Positions 1 through 6,339 of a DNA stretch of 7,451 nucleotides are shown here, in pieces (position 1 is the first letter of the stretch; each line of letters starts with the position of its first letter). This DNA is from Candidatus Cloacimonadota bacterium (GTDB lineage: Bacteria; Cloacimonadota; Cloacimonadia; Cloacimonadales; Cloacimonadaceae): NCBI GenBank assembly GCA_023230245.1, contig JALNXT010000064.1:1-7451 (forward strand), written 5' to 3'. Under the pieces are notes generated by a model that saw only the letters and a list, made by a program, of their open reading frames with translations, was not told the DNA's origin and made no database searches. Both the position numbers and the translations under genes were made by a program.

Positions 1-761
1 AGAGGGTACATAAGCTAAGGGCTTCCACGCGTCATGTAGCATGCATTCTGCCCTTTGAAAAGGAATTGCTGGATATTCATAACGTTAGCTCCAGTTATGT
101 GGGGCATCCTATTGCAGAAGAAGTGAATATCGAACTTGATCGTGAAGCTTTTGCCCGTTTCTATAAGCTAGATCCCCATAAAAAGTGGATCGGCTACTTT
201 CCAGGAAGCAGAGATAAGGAAGTGGAAACGATGTTGCCCATCTTTCTTAAGGCTGCCGCAATGTGGGATTCTGATAAATATGAAATGCTGTTTTCGAAAT
301 CGCGTAGTGTCACGCATGCAACCTATATGAGCCTGCTTAACAGTAATGGGAAACCGCATATTAAGCTTGTGGATGGCAACACTTACGAGATGATGAAATA
401 CTGCGAAGTACTGGTATGCACCTCTGGCACCGTTACCCTTGAAGCTGCTTACATCGGCACTCCAACGGTGATCTGTTACAAAGCCTCTCATCTATCTTAC
501 CTAATTGGGAAACAGTTTATTAGGATCAAGCGTATTGGCTTGCCAAACATCGTGCTGGATCAAGATTTACTTCCCGAGATTATCCAGAACGATTTAACCC
601 CCGAAATGATTCACAGCAAAGCTGAGTCTATTCTAAACGATGCTGCCTATAACCAATACATCCGTGCGGAACTGGGCAAATTGCAGGCTATGCTTAGCGA
701 TAAAAAGCCCTCTGATGAATTGCCTCGCATTGTTCAAGAAATGCTTAGCCTCTATGCGTAA
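1..761 (+). CDS. lpxB: Lipid-A-disaccharide synthase, 3' part (5' end outside window)
   Basis: LpxB is a peripheral inner-membrane GT19 glycosyltransferase. It joins UDP-2,3-diacylglucosamine and 2,3-diacylglucosamine 1-phosphate (lipid X) to make the tetraacyl disaccharide of lipid A. The frame is open from base 3, so the gene enters from outside the window. The 252 visible codons are about two thirds of a usual LpxB of around 380 residues. Signature stretches appear in the expected order: HVACILPFE (residues 11-19 of the visible part), YVGHPIAEE, the GYFPGSRDKEV glycosyltransferase motif, then CTSGTVTLEAAYIGTPTV, YKASHLSYLIGK and GLPNIVLDQDLLPEIIQ. The last block matches the family's SGTATLEAALLGTPMVV...PNILAG...PELLQ pattern. 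The TTG at 66 is internal, not a start. The stop at 759-761 overlaps the next gene's ATG region by 8 bp, so the two are probably translationally coupled. The family assignment is near certain. Confidence 0.96.
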   Translation, partial: RVHKLRASTRHVACILPFEKELLDIHNVSSSYVGHPIAEEVNIELDREAFARFYKLDPHKKWIGYFPGSRDKEVETMLPIFLKAAAMWDSDKYEMLFSKSRSVTHATYMSLLNSNGKPHIKLVDGNTYEMMKYCEVLVCTSGTVTLEAAYIGTPTVICYKASHLSYLIGKQFIRIKRIGLPNIVLDQDLLPEIIQNDLTPEMIHSKAESILNDAAYNQYIRAELGKLQAMLSDKKPSDELPRIVQEMLSLYA

Positions 762-1377
762 CATCTTTTTTTATCTCGAACGAAAGCTGGCAGCCAAATT
801 CTTATTGCTGCTTCGCAAAACCATCCGCTTTACCGTTATAAATCAAGAAGCGTCAGATAACATCCGCTGTATCTATATGTTTTGGCACCGCAATCTGCTC
901 CCCTTAACCATGCAAAGAGCGTTCAGTGGTGCAGGTGTGTTGGTATCATCATCTAATGACGGTGAGCTTATTGCCGGTCCCTTGAAAGAGCTAGGCTACA
1001 TCGCCATTAGAGGATCGAGCACCCGCGAAGGCGCAAAAGCAATGCTGGAAATGATCCGAGCAGCCAAAAACATTTCTTTAGCCATTACACCTGATGGGCC
1101 GAAGGGACCTAGTGGCACTATCCATCCGGGTATTTTCCAAATTGCCTTATTGGCTAAAGTGCCAATCGTGGCGATAGCATCAGAGACTTCTAGAGAATGG
1201 GTGTTTAATTCTTGGGATCGCTTCCGTTTTCCCAAGCCGTTCTCAAGGGTTACCGCAGTATATTCTGATCCCATTTATGTAAAAAGTAAAGAGAGCTTTC
1301 CCGAGGCAGAAGCTGCGCTGAGAAGCTTTATGGCCACTGAAGAAAAGAGTTTTAACGCTAAACAGAAAAGAAGCTAA
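754..1377 (+). CDS. DUF374-type lysophospholipid acyltransferase family protein
   Basis: This 207-residue protein resembles the DUF374 branch of the LPLAT acyltransferases, membrane-associated enzymes thought to move acyl chains onto lipid A or phospholipid precursors. Visible motifs are FWHRNLLPL (43-51, the family's WHg region), SSSNDGELIAGPL (65-77), IRGSSTREGAKAML (85-98) and ITPDGPKGPSG (111-121), followed by a short hydrophobic stretch QIALLAKVPIVAIAS. These match the family pattern SxxxDGE...RGSSxxGGxxAL...TPDGPxGP. The first 30 residues are amphipathic/hydrophobic and could anchor it to the inner membrane. The ATG at 754 was chosen because it gives a family-length N terminus and a tight 8-bp overlap with lpxB; upstream in-frame codons lie inside lpxB. 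No strong Shine-Dalgarno is visible, in keeping with coupled translation. Its position after lpxB suggests, but does not prove, a role as a secondary lipid A acyltransferase. The exact acyl donor and acceptor cannot be read from sequence. Confidence 0.9.
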   Translation: MRNIFFYLERKLAAKFLLLLRKTIRFTVINQEASDNIRCIYMFWHRNLLPLTMQRAFSGAGVLVSSSNDGELIAGPLKELGYIAIRGSSTREGAKAMLEMIRAAKNISLAITPDGPKGPSGTIHPGIFQIALLAKVPIVAIASETSREWVFNSWDRFRFPKPFSRVTAVYSDPIYVKSKESFPEAEAALRSFMATEEKSFNAKQKRS

Positions 1378-1434
1378 AATAGAAAACTTGGGAATCATGT
1401 GGCAAATACCTATGTATTACCCGAGAACGGTGCA

Positions 1435-1441
1435 AGTATAT
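1435..1441 (+). repeat. Candidate target-site duplication, left copy (agtatat)
   Basis: This 7-mer is directly adjacent to the left arm and identical to 1632-1638 beside the right end. The element boundary it implies is 1442-1631. Confidence 0.6.
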
Positions 1442-1473
1442 GGCTCATGTTCAATTAAGGTGGAAAATCTTGT
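1442..1473 (+). repeat. Left terminal inverted repeat of the palindromic element
   Basis: This 32-base arm pairs with the reverse complement of 1599-1630. Mismatches fall at arm positions 7, 23 and 27 only. The best conserved core is gttcaattaaggtgg (1449-1463). Confidence 0.85.
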
Positions 1474-1498
1474 TGCTGCCCCTTCCCTGCTTGAATCA

Positions 1499-1555
1499 CC
1501 CTATCATTGCCCTATCATTGTCCATAATAAGGGCAATGAGTGGGCATTGATAGGG
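1499..1555. repeat. Inner hairpin built from an 11-bp repeat unit
   Basis: The unit ccctatcattg occurs twice in perfect tandem (1499-1509 and 1510-1520). On the other strand two decayed copies follow, ccctatcaatg (1555-1545) and cccactcattg (1544-1534). Together they form a 22-bp imperfect stem with a 13-base loop (1521-1533). It lies at the centre of the palindromic element and probably gives a stable hairpin in RNA or single-stranded DNA. Confidence 0.8.
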
Positions 1556-1598
1556 CAATACCAGCAAGGCAAAATCTAGCAACCAGCAGCCAAACAAA

Positions 1599-1630
1599 AC
1601 AAGCTTTCCCACCTTAATTGAACTTGAGCC
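1599..1630 (-). repeat. Right terminal inverted repeat of the palindromic element
   Basis: This is the partner of the arm at 1442-1473, matching at 29 of 32 positions on the opposite strand. Base 1631 (t) has no counterpart on the left and separates the arm from the flanking agtatat copy. Confidence 0.85.
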
Positions 1631-1631
1631 T

Positions 1632-1638
1632 AGTATAT
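1632..1638 (+). repeat. Candidate target-site duplication, right copy (agtatat)
   Basis: This is an exact copy of 1435-1441. The AT-rich setting makes a chance 7-bp match possible, but its position exactly at both element edges favours a true duplication. Confidence 0.6.
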
Positions 1639-1687
1639 AGCAAACCTGCAGAGCCTAAAAAAGAAAAAATAATCCTTAATTATCTGT

Positions 1688-1716
1688 TTGTCTGGCTTAA
1701 CATTAGTTTCTATAAT
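1688..1716 (+). promoter_or_regulatory. Sigma70-like promoter candidate
   Basis: A perfect -10 box tataat (1711-1716) is preceded at exactly 17 bp by ttgtct (1688-1693), which matches the -35 consensus TTGACA at 4 of 6 positions. The surroundings are AT-rich and non-coding. The first gene downstream is the tRNA-Leu at 1836, which would leave a 5' leader of about 110 bases to be removed by RNase processing. Whether this organism's main sigma factor uses this consensus is not known. Confidence 0.5.
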
Positions 1717-1794
1717 GCAACTGATTAGCAGCTATTTGTTGATTTATAGACACAGAGTAACATATCAATAGTCTAATCCCTCTTTCTTTTTGTA

Positions 1795-1821
1795 TTGACA
1801 AAGAAACAGTGTAATTAAAAG
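1795..1821 (+). promoter_or_regulatory. Weak proximal promoter candidate for tRNA-Leu
   Basis: A perfect -35 box ttgaca (1795-1800) lies 41 bp before the tRNA. The best -10 at a workable distance is poor: taaaag (1816-1821) at 15 bp. The placement just ahead of the tRNA is right for a tRNA promoter, but the -10 is unconvincing. Confidence 0.3.
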
Positions 1822-1835
1822 TGAACTCTTAGCGT

Positions 1836-1922
1836 GCCGAAGTGGTGAAATTGGTAGACGCAGTGGACTCAAAATCCACCGAGCTTTGGCTCATGCCGGT
1901 TCGATTCCGGCCTTCGGCACCA
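1836..1922 (+). tRNA. tRNA-Leu (anticodon CAA)
   Basis: A complete cloverleaf can be drawn. The acceptor stem gccgaag (1836-1842) pairs with cttcggc (1912-1918), followed by discriminator A1919 and an encoded CCA (1920-1922). The anticodon stem gtgga/tccac (1863-1867, 1875-1879) closes a loop ctcaaaa with anticodon CAA at 1870-1872, which reads TTG codons. The long variable arm gagc-tttg-gctc is the class II shape expected for leucine. The T arm is gccgg-ttcgatt-ccggc (1895-1911). The A discriminator also fits leucine identity. It stands alone, with no other tRNA in the window, between the palindromic element and the PorV/PorQ-family gene. Confidence 0.97.
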
Positions 1923-1990
1923 AAAAAAAAGGAGCTAGCGGATAAACTTGCTATCCTCGGCAATATCTGTGCAATACTGTGTTATAGGCA

Positions 1991-2027
1991 TAATCTGGTT
2001 GGTATTTACACAACCCCAATTAGATTA
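1991..2027 (+). other. Possible stem-loop in the tRNA-porV spacer
   Basis: taatctggttgg (1991-2002) can pair along its full 12 bases with ccaattagatta (2016-2027), using two G-U pairs, around a 13-base loop. The stem is AT-rich and no T tract follows, so it is not a convincing intrinsic terminator. The rest of 1923-2080 shows no gene and no clear -35/-10 pair, so the next gene's promoter is not located. Read-through from the tRNA unit is possible. Confidence 0.3.
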
Positions 2028-2088
2028 TCATAATGACCGCCCCTATCAGGCAATATTTATTGAACCTGTAAAATAATCCGAAACCTAT

Positions 2089-2093
2089 GGAGG
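2089..2093 (+). promoter_or_regulatory. Strong ribosome binding site (ggagg) that fixes the PorV/PorQ-family start
   Basis: ggagg ends 5 bases before the ATG at 2099. A second in-frame ATG at 2087 directly precedes this motif and would put the binding site inside the coding region, so 2099 is the better start. Confidence 0.85.
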
Positions 2094-2098
2094 TATTA

Positions 2099-3124
2099 AT
2101 GTTCAAACGCCATATAGTTGTATTAAGCCTAATAGCAATGCTTGGCTTACCATTTGCTCTGGCAGGAATCTCTCAGGGCTCCCTGTTGTTTTTAACCTTC
2201 GAACCAGGCGGACGTGCCAATGGCATGGGACGCGCTTATTCTGCCGTTGCAGACGATGCTTACGCCATGTGGTGGAATCCCGGCGCAACTGCCTTCAACC
2301 GTAAAACTCAATTAGCCGGAAACCATATTCCGTGGTTACAAGGCTCTGGATTAGATGATATGTTCTACGAGTTTCTTGGCTGGAATCAGTATTTTTATGG
2401 GATTGGGAACCTCAACGCACACATCATCTGGCTTGATGCAGGCACTCAGCCTCATACTGGTGCAAACCAAGAAAACTATGGTGATTTCCATAGTTTCGAT
2501 GTTGCCGGTGCAGCCGGTTATAGTTACGAGCTTGTGCCCGAAAAAGTTGGATTAGGTGGAAACTTCAAGCTCATCTATTCCTACCTCGCTCCCCCAACCG
2601 GCGAAACCGAAACCAGAGGTTCTGCCTTTAGCTTCGCCTTCGATTTGGGTGCCAAGTTTCAAGATATTGGCTTGCCAGGTATAGATGGCTCTATCGTATT
2701 GCAAAATGTGGGACCGGACGTTACCTTCGTAGATCAGGATCAAGCTGACCCTTCGCCTATGACCTTTCGCTTAGGTGGTGCATATACCCTGTTTGATAAC
2801 CCCATGAACAAGATGATCGTCTCCGCAGAAGCCAGCAAAATGCTTACCAATAGCGATCCTCTTTGGAAACGTTTTGCTACAGGATGGAATAACTTTGACG
2901 AAACGATCTATAGCGCAGGTGCAGAATACACCTACCTTGATTTGATTTCAATGCGTGGCGGATACTTCTATGATCAAGTTGGCGATGTATTAGGCCCTAG
3001 CTTTGGCGTTGGAGTACAGTATAGTTTCGACCAGAGATATAAGCTTTCAGCCGATTTCGCCATGGTTCCTGCTGGCGGTCTGGTTGATTACAATAAAATC
3101 TTCTCCCTTGGATTCGAGTTTTAG
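2099..3124 (+). CDS. PorV/PorQ-family outer-membrane beta-barrel protein
   Basis: This 341-residue protein starts with a signal peptide (KRH, a hydrophobic run, likely cut after ALA at about residue 22). It then shows the conserved N-terminal block of the PorV/PorQ family: LLFLTFEPGGRANGMGRAY (29-47) followed by SAVADDAYAMWWNPGATAF (48-66), with the family pattern GxRxxGMGxAYxAxxDDxxAxxWNPAG. The rest alternates polar and hydrophobic residues with many Gly/Tyr/Phe, as expected for FadL-like barrel strands, and it ends in the aromatic ...FSLGFEF typical of outer-membrane barrels. In Bacteroidota, PorV carries T9SS cargo from the translocon to the PorU sortase and PorQ is part of the same cell-surface complex; this protein's length is nearer PorQ. 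FCB genomes also carry many paralogues of unknown role, so a true T9SS function is an inference. That inference is supported by the sorting-domain protease immediately downstream. Confidence 0.85.
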   Translation: MFKRHIVVLSLIAMLGLPFALAGISQGSLLFLTFEPGGRANGMGRAYSAVADDAYAMWWNPGATAFNRKTQLAGNHIPWLQGSGLDDMFYEFLGWNQYFYGIGNLNAHIIWLDAGTQPHTGANQENYGDFHSFDVAGAAGYSYELVPEKVGLGGNFKLIYSYLAPPTGETETRGSAFSFAFDLGAKFQDIGLPGIDGSIVLQNVGPDVTFVDQDQADPSPMTFRLGGAYTLFDNPMNKMIVSAEASKMLTNSDPLWKRFATGWNNFDETIYSAGAEYTYLDLISMRGGYFYDQVGDVLGPSFGVGVQYSFDQRYKLSADFAMVPAGGLVDYNKIFSLGFEF

Positions 3125-3142
3125 AATCGAGCGATATTCACT

Positions 3143-3174
3143 TCTCAAAGTCCCCATTAACGGGGACTTTGGGA
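3143..3174 (+). promoter_or_regulatory. Hairpin between PorV-like and protease genes; weak terminator or translation-control element
   Basis: Bases 3143-3155 (tctcaaagtcccc) pair with 3162-3174 (ggggactttggga) over 13 bp, the inner 10 perfect and one outer G-U, around a 6-base loop attaac. The tail is only tttgt, poor for an intrinsic terminator. The outer 3' arm, ggga at 3171-3174, is the only purine-rich candidate ribosome binding site for the ATG at 3185, so a folded hairpin would hide it. It could therefore attenuate transcription, lower translation of the protease relative to the upstream barrel gene, or protect the upstream mRNA's 3' end. Confidence 0.7.
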
Positions 3175-3184
3175 TTTGTATGTA

Positions 3185-6100
3185 ATGAAAATTAAGAAAC
3201 TTACCCTGCTGATACTAACGTGTTTGTTAGTATCTTTGTTGTTCTCGCAAAAGATGCAATTACAAAAGCATAGCCCAATTAATAAGCTTCGCATACATCC
3301 CTATACTCAGCTATTAAAACAAGCCCCCATCCCAAGTAATGCCAGCAAAAGTGCCAGTTTTGAGCGACTACTGGTGATATTAGTTGATTTCCCCCTAGAA
3401 AGCCCAGATGATACCAATACAACTGGTAATGGTAAATTTCAGCTTGAAACTGATCCCTCTTACCTTTATTCTGTAGGAGCTCCGCCTCATAATCGCCAAT
3501 ACTACGAAGCAAATCTTGAAGCTATGAAATACTATTACAAAGCTGTATCAGTAGAATCCTACCAACTTCAATACGATGTGTATCCCAAGACACAGCCAGC
3601 CTACACTCTTCCCCATCCTATGGGCTATTATAATTCGCCTGGCGCAAGCTCCGAACTTTTTGTCTCCAGGATGGAAGAATATTTTAAGACCTGCTTCGAA
3701 ACTGCTGATGCTAGCGATCCAGAGATAGATTTCGCCAGTTACTCTCATTATATGATTATCCACGCCGGTTCAGATTGGCAACACGATGTTAATGGTGACA
3801 CCCCTTCCGATCTGCCATCATTTTATATCAGGGTAAACTCTGGGAAAGAAGCGGTTGTCGATAATGGCACAGTCCTCATATCTCACGCATCTAATGTCCC
3901 TGCCACTATCTCTCAGGACTTTACAACAAGCACAGAAAATGGGCAGACAGTGCACAGCGGTTATGGTGCCCTGAATGCTGTAATTGCGCATGAGTTTGGG
4001 CACTCTCTGGGCTTTGTAGATCTCTACAATGTGAGCGATTTCCGCCCTATGGTTGGCAGTTTTGATATCATGGACAGTGGCGGTTCAGGATTGATGGTGG
4101 ACACTCTTCCCAATGGCGATGTGGTGCTTTTAGAAGGGTCTTTGCCCACCATGCCCGGTGCTTTCTCACGTCAACTTGCCTTTGGAAACTATTACCAGTC
4201 TATTGGGCTGATTAAAGACTTCACCCAGCTTCCTCTCTTCACCAATATTGAGCTGCACGCCGTAAGTTCCAAACAGAGTGGGAGCACATTGTTGCCAGAA
4301 ATACTGCGTATTCCCCTAAATGAAAAAGAGTACATCCTGGTAGAAAATAGGAATGTAGATCCTGATGGAGATGGCGCAACTGCCGTGTTTGGGACTCTGG
4401 ATTCACGGGTTGTTTTATACCCAACTCCTTATGGCGATCCACAAAACACACCTAGCTATGAATATGATTTTATGCTACCTTCATTTCAAAAGTCAGATGG
4501 TTCCTCCGTGGGTGGTGGCGTACTTGTATGGCATGTGAATGAAAGCATCCTATATGATGAAGGCGTTCATTATGCTGATGGCACTTGGGTAAATAACTTT
4601 GATAACAATACCGTAAACACCATTTATAGCAGACGTGGAGTGCGTGTCATTGAAGCTGACGGATTAACCGATATTGGCAACGATTACTCTATGTATTGGA
4701 CAGGAACACAATATGAATACTTTCATGCCAGGAAACCTGTCTTAGATGCGAATGGTCTCTTTATTAGTTGGTCTCTTTCACCCTGGAAACCAGAACTTAA
4801 TGCCAGCACCAAACCAAGCCTTCTGGATAGTTACGGCTTAGCTGGTTTATACGGTCTTAGTAGCATCTCCAATCCCGCTAAGATCATGAGTTTGAAGCTC
4901 AGTGCGGGTTTCTTTGATACCACAAAAGTGTTTAACTACCCCTCTCCTAATATGATAGCAGGGGATATTATTAATTCCGGCTTTAACGATTTTGATCTAC
5001 CCGTGCTTTCTTTTGGAAGCATAAACCTGCTTAGTAATATTAACGGCACCTGGCAGGATGTGATGGGCACATTCTACGATAGTATAACTACTTACGATTA
5101 CCCACCTCAGAAAACAGATAACAACTCTGATGGATATTACGAGTTGGTGGTGGTTTCAGATAGAGCCCTACATTTCCTAGATTTTGCCGATGTACAGCTC
5201 TCGATGCGCCAGTTATCTTTCCCCAGCACGATAATAATAACCCCTCTGGTATATAATTCTGATGTTTACGTTGCTACTGAAACTTGCCTGTACAAGCTTA
5301 GTAACTTCGCAATTAACAACTTTGTTGAGCTAAATGGAGCTCTCCGCATAGCTGCATGGGATAACAGACTTATTGCCTTGGGGTTGGACTTTCTAGCCAT
5401 AATAGACGCGAACACAATGCAAGTTATCAGCAGGATTAGTTTGCCCGAAGCATTCGGAAATAATGAACCTATCGTTTATCAATCAATTGACAAAGCTACT
5501 AATGAGATATTCCTGATGTCCGATCTGGGAAACCTATATTGCTACAATATGGTTAGTTTGAATAAACTATTCACCAATCACAGCACATCATTGCCTGGGC
5601 AGATAGCACTATCTTCCTTGGGCAATATATCTCCGGTGGTATTCTTTGGCATCGGCAACCAGCTCTATGCCCTCAAAACAGACGGGACTATTCTAAGCGG
5701 TTTCCCCATGCTCGCATCCAACAAAATCTCAAGCTCTTTCACCCCCATGGCTATGCATATTGGTGGCTCTGACTTGCTATATTATCCCTTAGAAAACCAT
5801 GGTTATCTTGCCGTAAATGCCAACGCTAAAGCTGTTCCAGAGTTTTCTTTAACTTGGAACCAAGCACCAAAGCAAGACCATCTATATTACCATGCACCCA
5901 ACGGCACTTTATACTGGTATTACCCTGATGCAACAGGGAATCTATTCTTACACTCACTTAGTGGTTTGGACGAAAACCCAATTTTGTTCTCTGGTTATCG
6001 CAACTCTGGCAGTGGTGTTTTCAGTTCTGCAATCAGCAATCCCCCTATTCTTAACACCGAACTTTCAGCTTTCGTTTTCCCTAACCCGATCAAAAAGCCT

Positions 6101-6316
6101 GATTATCGCATTCGCTTGCTTAATGCCGAAGGGAATACCACGCTTCGCATTTTTGATATTACAGGTGCCTTAGTAACGAAAATGGAAAGCTATGGCTCCG
6201 CCAACAATCCACGTGATATAGAAATGGATGCCTCCCTGCTTAGTGCCGGAGTTTACATCCTCAGCATAGAAAACCATGGCTCCTATAAACGAGTTAAATT
6301 CGCCGTGGAAAAATGA
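3185..6316 (+). CDS. Secreted M6-family metalloprotease with beta-propeller-like region and T9SS C-terminal sorting domain
   Basis: This 1043-residue protein begins with a clear signal peptide (MKIKKL, then a hydrophobic run, cut near residue 22). The peptidase region spans about residues 45-570. It carries the zinc motif HEFGHSLGFVD (269-279, HExxHxxGxxD, catalytic E270) and a Met-turn-like GSFDIMD (291-297), as in M6 immune-inhibitor-A-type proteases. Later, VENRNVDPDGDG may bind calcium and GGGVLVWHVNESI is an M6-like conserved block. Residues about 590-950 are beta-rich, with an FG-GAP-like DNNSDGYYE (645-653) and LKTDGTILSGFPM (830-842), suggesting a propeller or substrate-binding region. 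Residues about 963-1043 (VFPNP..., LRIFDITGALV, LLSAGVYILSI, final KFAVEK) match a T9SS type A sorting domain. It likely acts at the cell surface or outside as an endopeptidase; the substrate is unknown. The ATG at 3185 was preferred over the TTG at 3176 because it gives the clean signal peptide. The next gene starts 23 bp on. Confidence 0.92.
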   Translation: MKIKKLTLLILTCLLVSLLFSQKMQLQKHSPINKLRIHPYTQLLKQAPIPSNASKSASFERLLVILVDFPLESPDDTNTTGNGKFQLETDPSYLYSVGAPPHNRQYYEANLEAMKYYYKAVSVESYQLQYDVYPKTQPAYTLPHPMGYYNSPGASSELFVSRMEEYFKTCFETADASDPEIDFASYSHYMIIHAGSDWQHDVNGDTPSDLPSFYIRVNSGKEAVVDNGTVLISHASNVPATISQDFTTSTENGQTVHSGYGALNAVIAHEFGHSLGFVDLYNVSDFRPMVGSFDIMDSGGSGLMVDTLPNGDVVLLEGSLPTMPGAFSRQLAFGNYYQSIGLIKDFTQLPLFTNIELHAVSSKQSGSTLLPEILRIPLNEKEYILVENRNVDPDGDGATAVFGTLDSRVVLYPTPYGDPQNTPSYEYDFMLPSFQKSDGSSVGGGVLVWHVNESILYDEGVHYADGTWVNNFDNNTVNTIYSRRGVRVIEADGLTDIGNDYSMYWTGTQYEYFHARKPVLDANGLFISWSLSPWKPELNASTKPSLLDSYGLAGLYGLSSISNPAKIMSLKLSAGFFDTTKVFNYPSPNMIAGDIINSGFNDFDLPVLSFGSINLLSNINGTWQDVMGTFYDSITTYDYPPQKTDNNSDGYYELVVVSDRALHFLDFADVQLSMRQLSFPSTIIITPLVYNSDVYVATETCLYKLSNFAINNFVELNGALRIAAWDNRLIALGLDFLAIIDANTMQVISRISLPEAFGNNEPIVYQSIDKATNEIFLMSDLGNLYCYNMVSLNKLFTNHSTSLPGQIALSSLGNISPVVFFGIGNQLYALKTDGTILSGFPMLASNKISSSFTPMAMHIGGSDLLYYPLENHGYLAVNANAKAVPEFSLTWNQAPKQDHLYYHAPNGTLYWYYPDATGNLFLHSLSGLDENPILFSGYRNSGSGVFSSAISNPPILNTELSAFVFPNPIKKPDYRIRLLNAEGNTTLRIFDITGALVTKMESYGSANNPRDIEMDASLLSAGVYILSIENHGSYKRVKFAVEK

Positions 6317-6339
6317 TTAGTTATCTTTAGGATGTTATT

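Larger units (their letters stand above)
1442..1631. mobile_element. Putative MITE-like palindromic element, about 190 bp
   Basis: The stretch is a near palindrome. Its outer arms are 1442-1473 and 1599-1630, which match as inverted repeats at 29 of 32 positions (ggctcatgttcaattaagg against ggctcaagttcaattaagg on the other strand). An inner pair, 1499-1520 and 1534-1555, matches at 19 of 22 around a 13-base loop. The perfect 7-mer agtatat flanks the element at 1435-1441 and 1632-1638, as a target-site duplication would. No protein of its own is plausible: the only open frame across it needs a TTG start and simply reads through the repeats. Size, terminal inverted repeats, flanking duplication and lack of coding are the marks of a miniature inverted-repeat element moved by a transposase elsewhere. 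It lies 64 bp after the acyltransferase stop, so its RNA could also fold into a long hairpin that ends or protects that transcript. The family is not recognised. Confidence 0.7.

Noticed and set aside
66..68. TTG as a start codon for the first gene
   Set aside because: The frame is open to base 3, and the upstream residues (HVACILPFE) are conserved LpxB sequence, so the gene begins outside the window.
168..491. 107-codon open frame on the - strand
   Set aside because: It is antisense to the most conserved part of lpxB; that frame clearly codes for LpxB on the + strand.
1499..1555. Short direct repeats as a CRISPR array
   Set aside because: The 11-bp units are contiguous or inverted, with no spacers of regular length and no cas genes nearby.
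1388..1579. 63-codon open frame beginning with TTG on the + strand
   Set aside because: It runs straight through the palindromic element, lacks a ribosome binding site and has no recognisable protein features; it arises by chance from the repeats.
1921..1930. Homopolymer run after the tRNA as a terminator tail
   Set aside because: On the transcribed + strand it is an A run, not the T run an intrinsic terminator needs.
1842..2033. 63-codon open frame on the + strand
   Set aside because: It overlaps almost the whole tRNA-Leu gene; the RNA structure explains this sequence.
2087..2089. ATG as the start of the PorV/PorQ-family gene
   Set aside because: It precedes and overlaps the ggagg ribosome binding site that serves the ATG at 2099.
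3176..3178. TTG as the start of the protease gene
   Set aside because: It begins right after the hairpin with no free ribosome binding site; the ATG at 3185 gives a standard signal peptide.
5892..6173. 93-codon open frame on the + strand within the protease gene
   Set aside because: It is a shifted-frame shadow of the beta-rich region and sorting domain, with no ribosome binding site or family resemblance.
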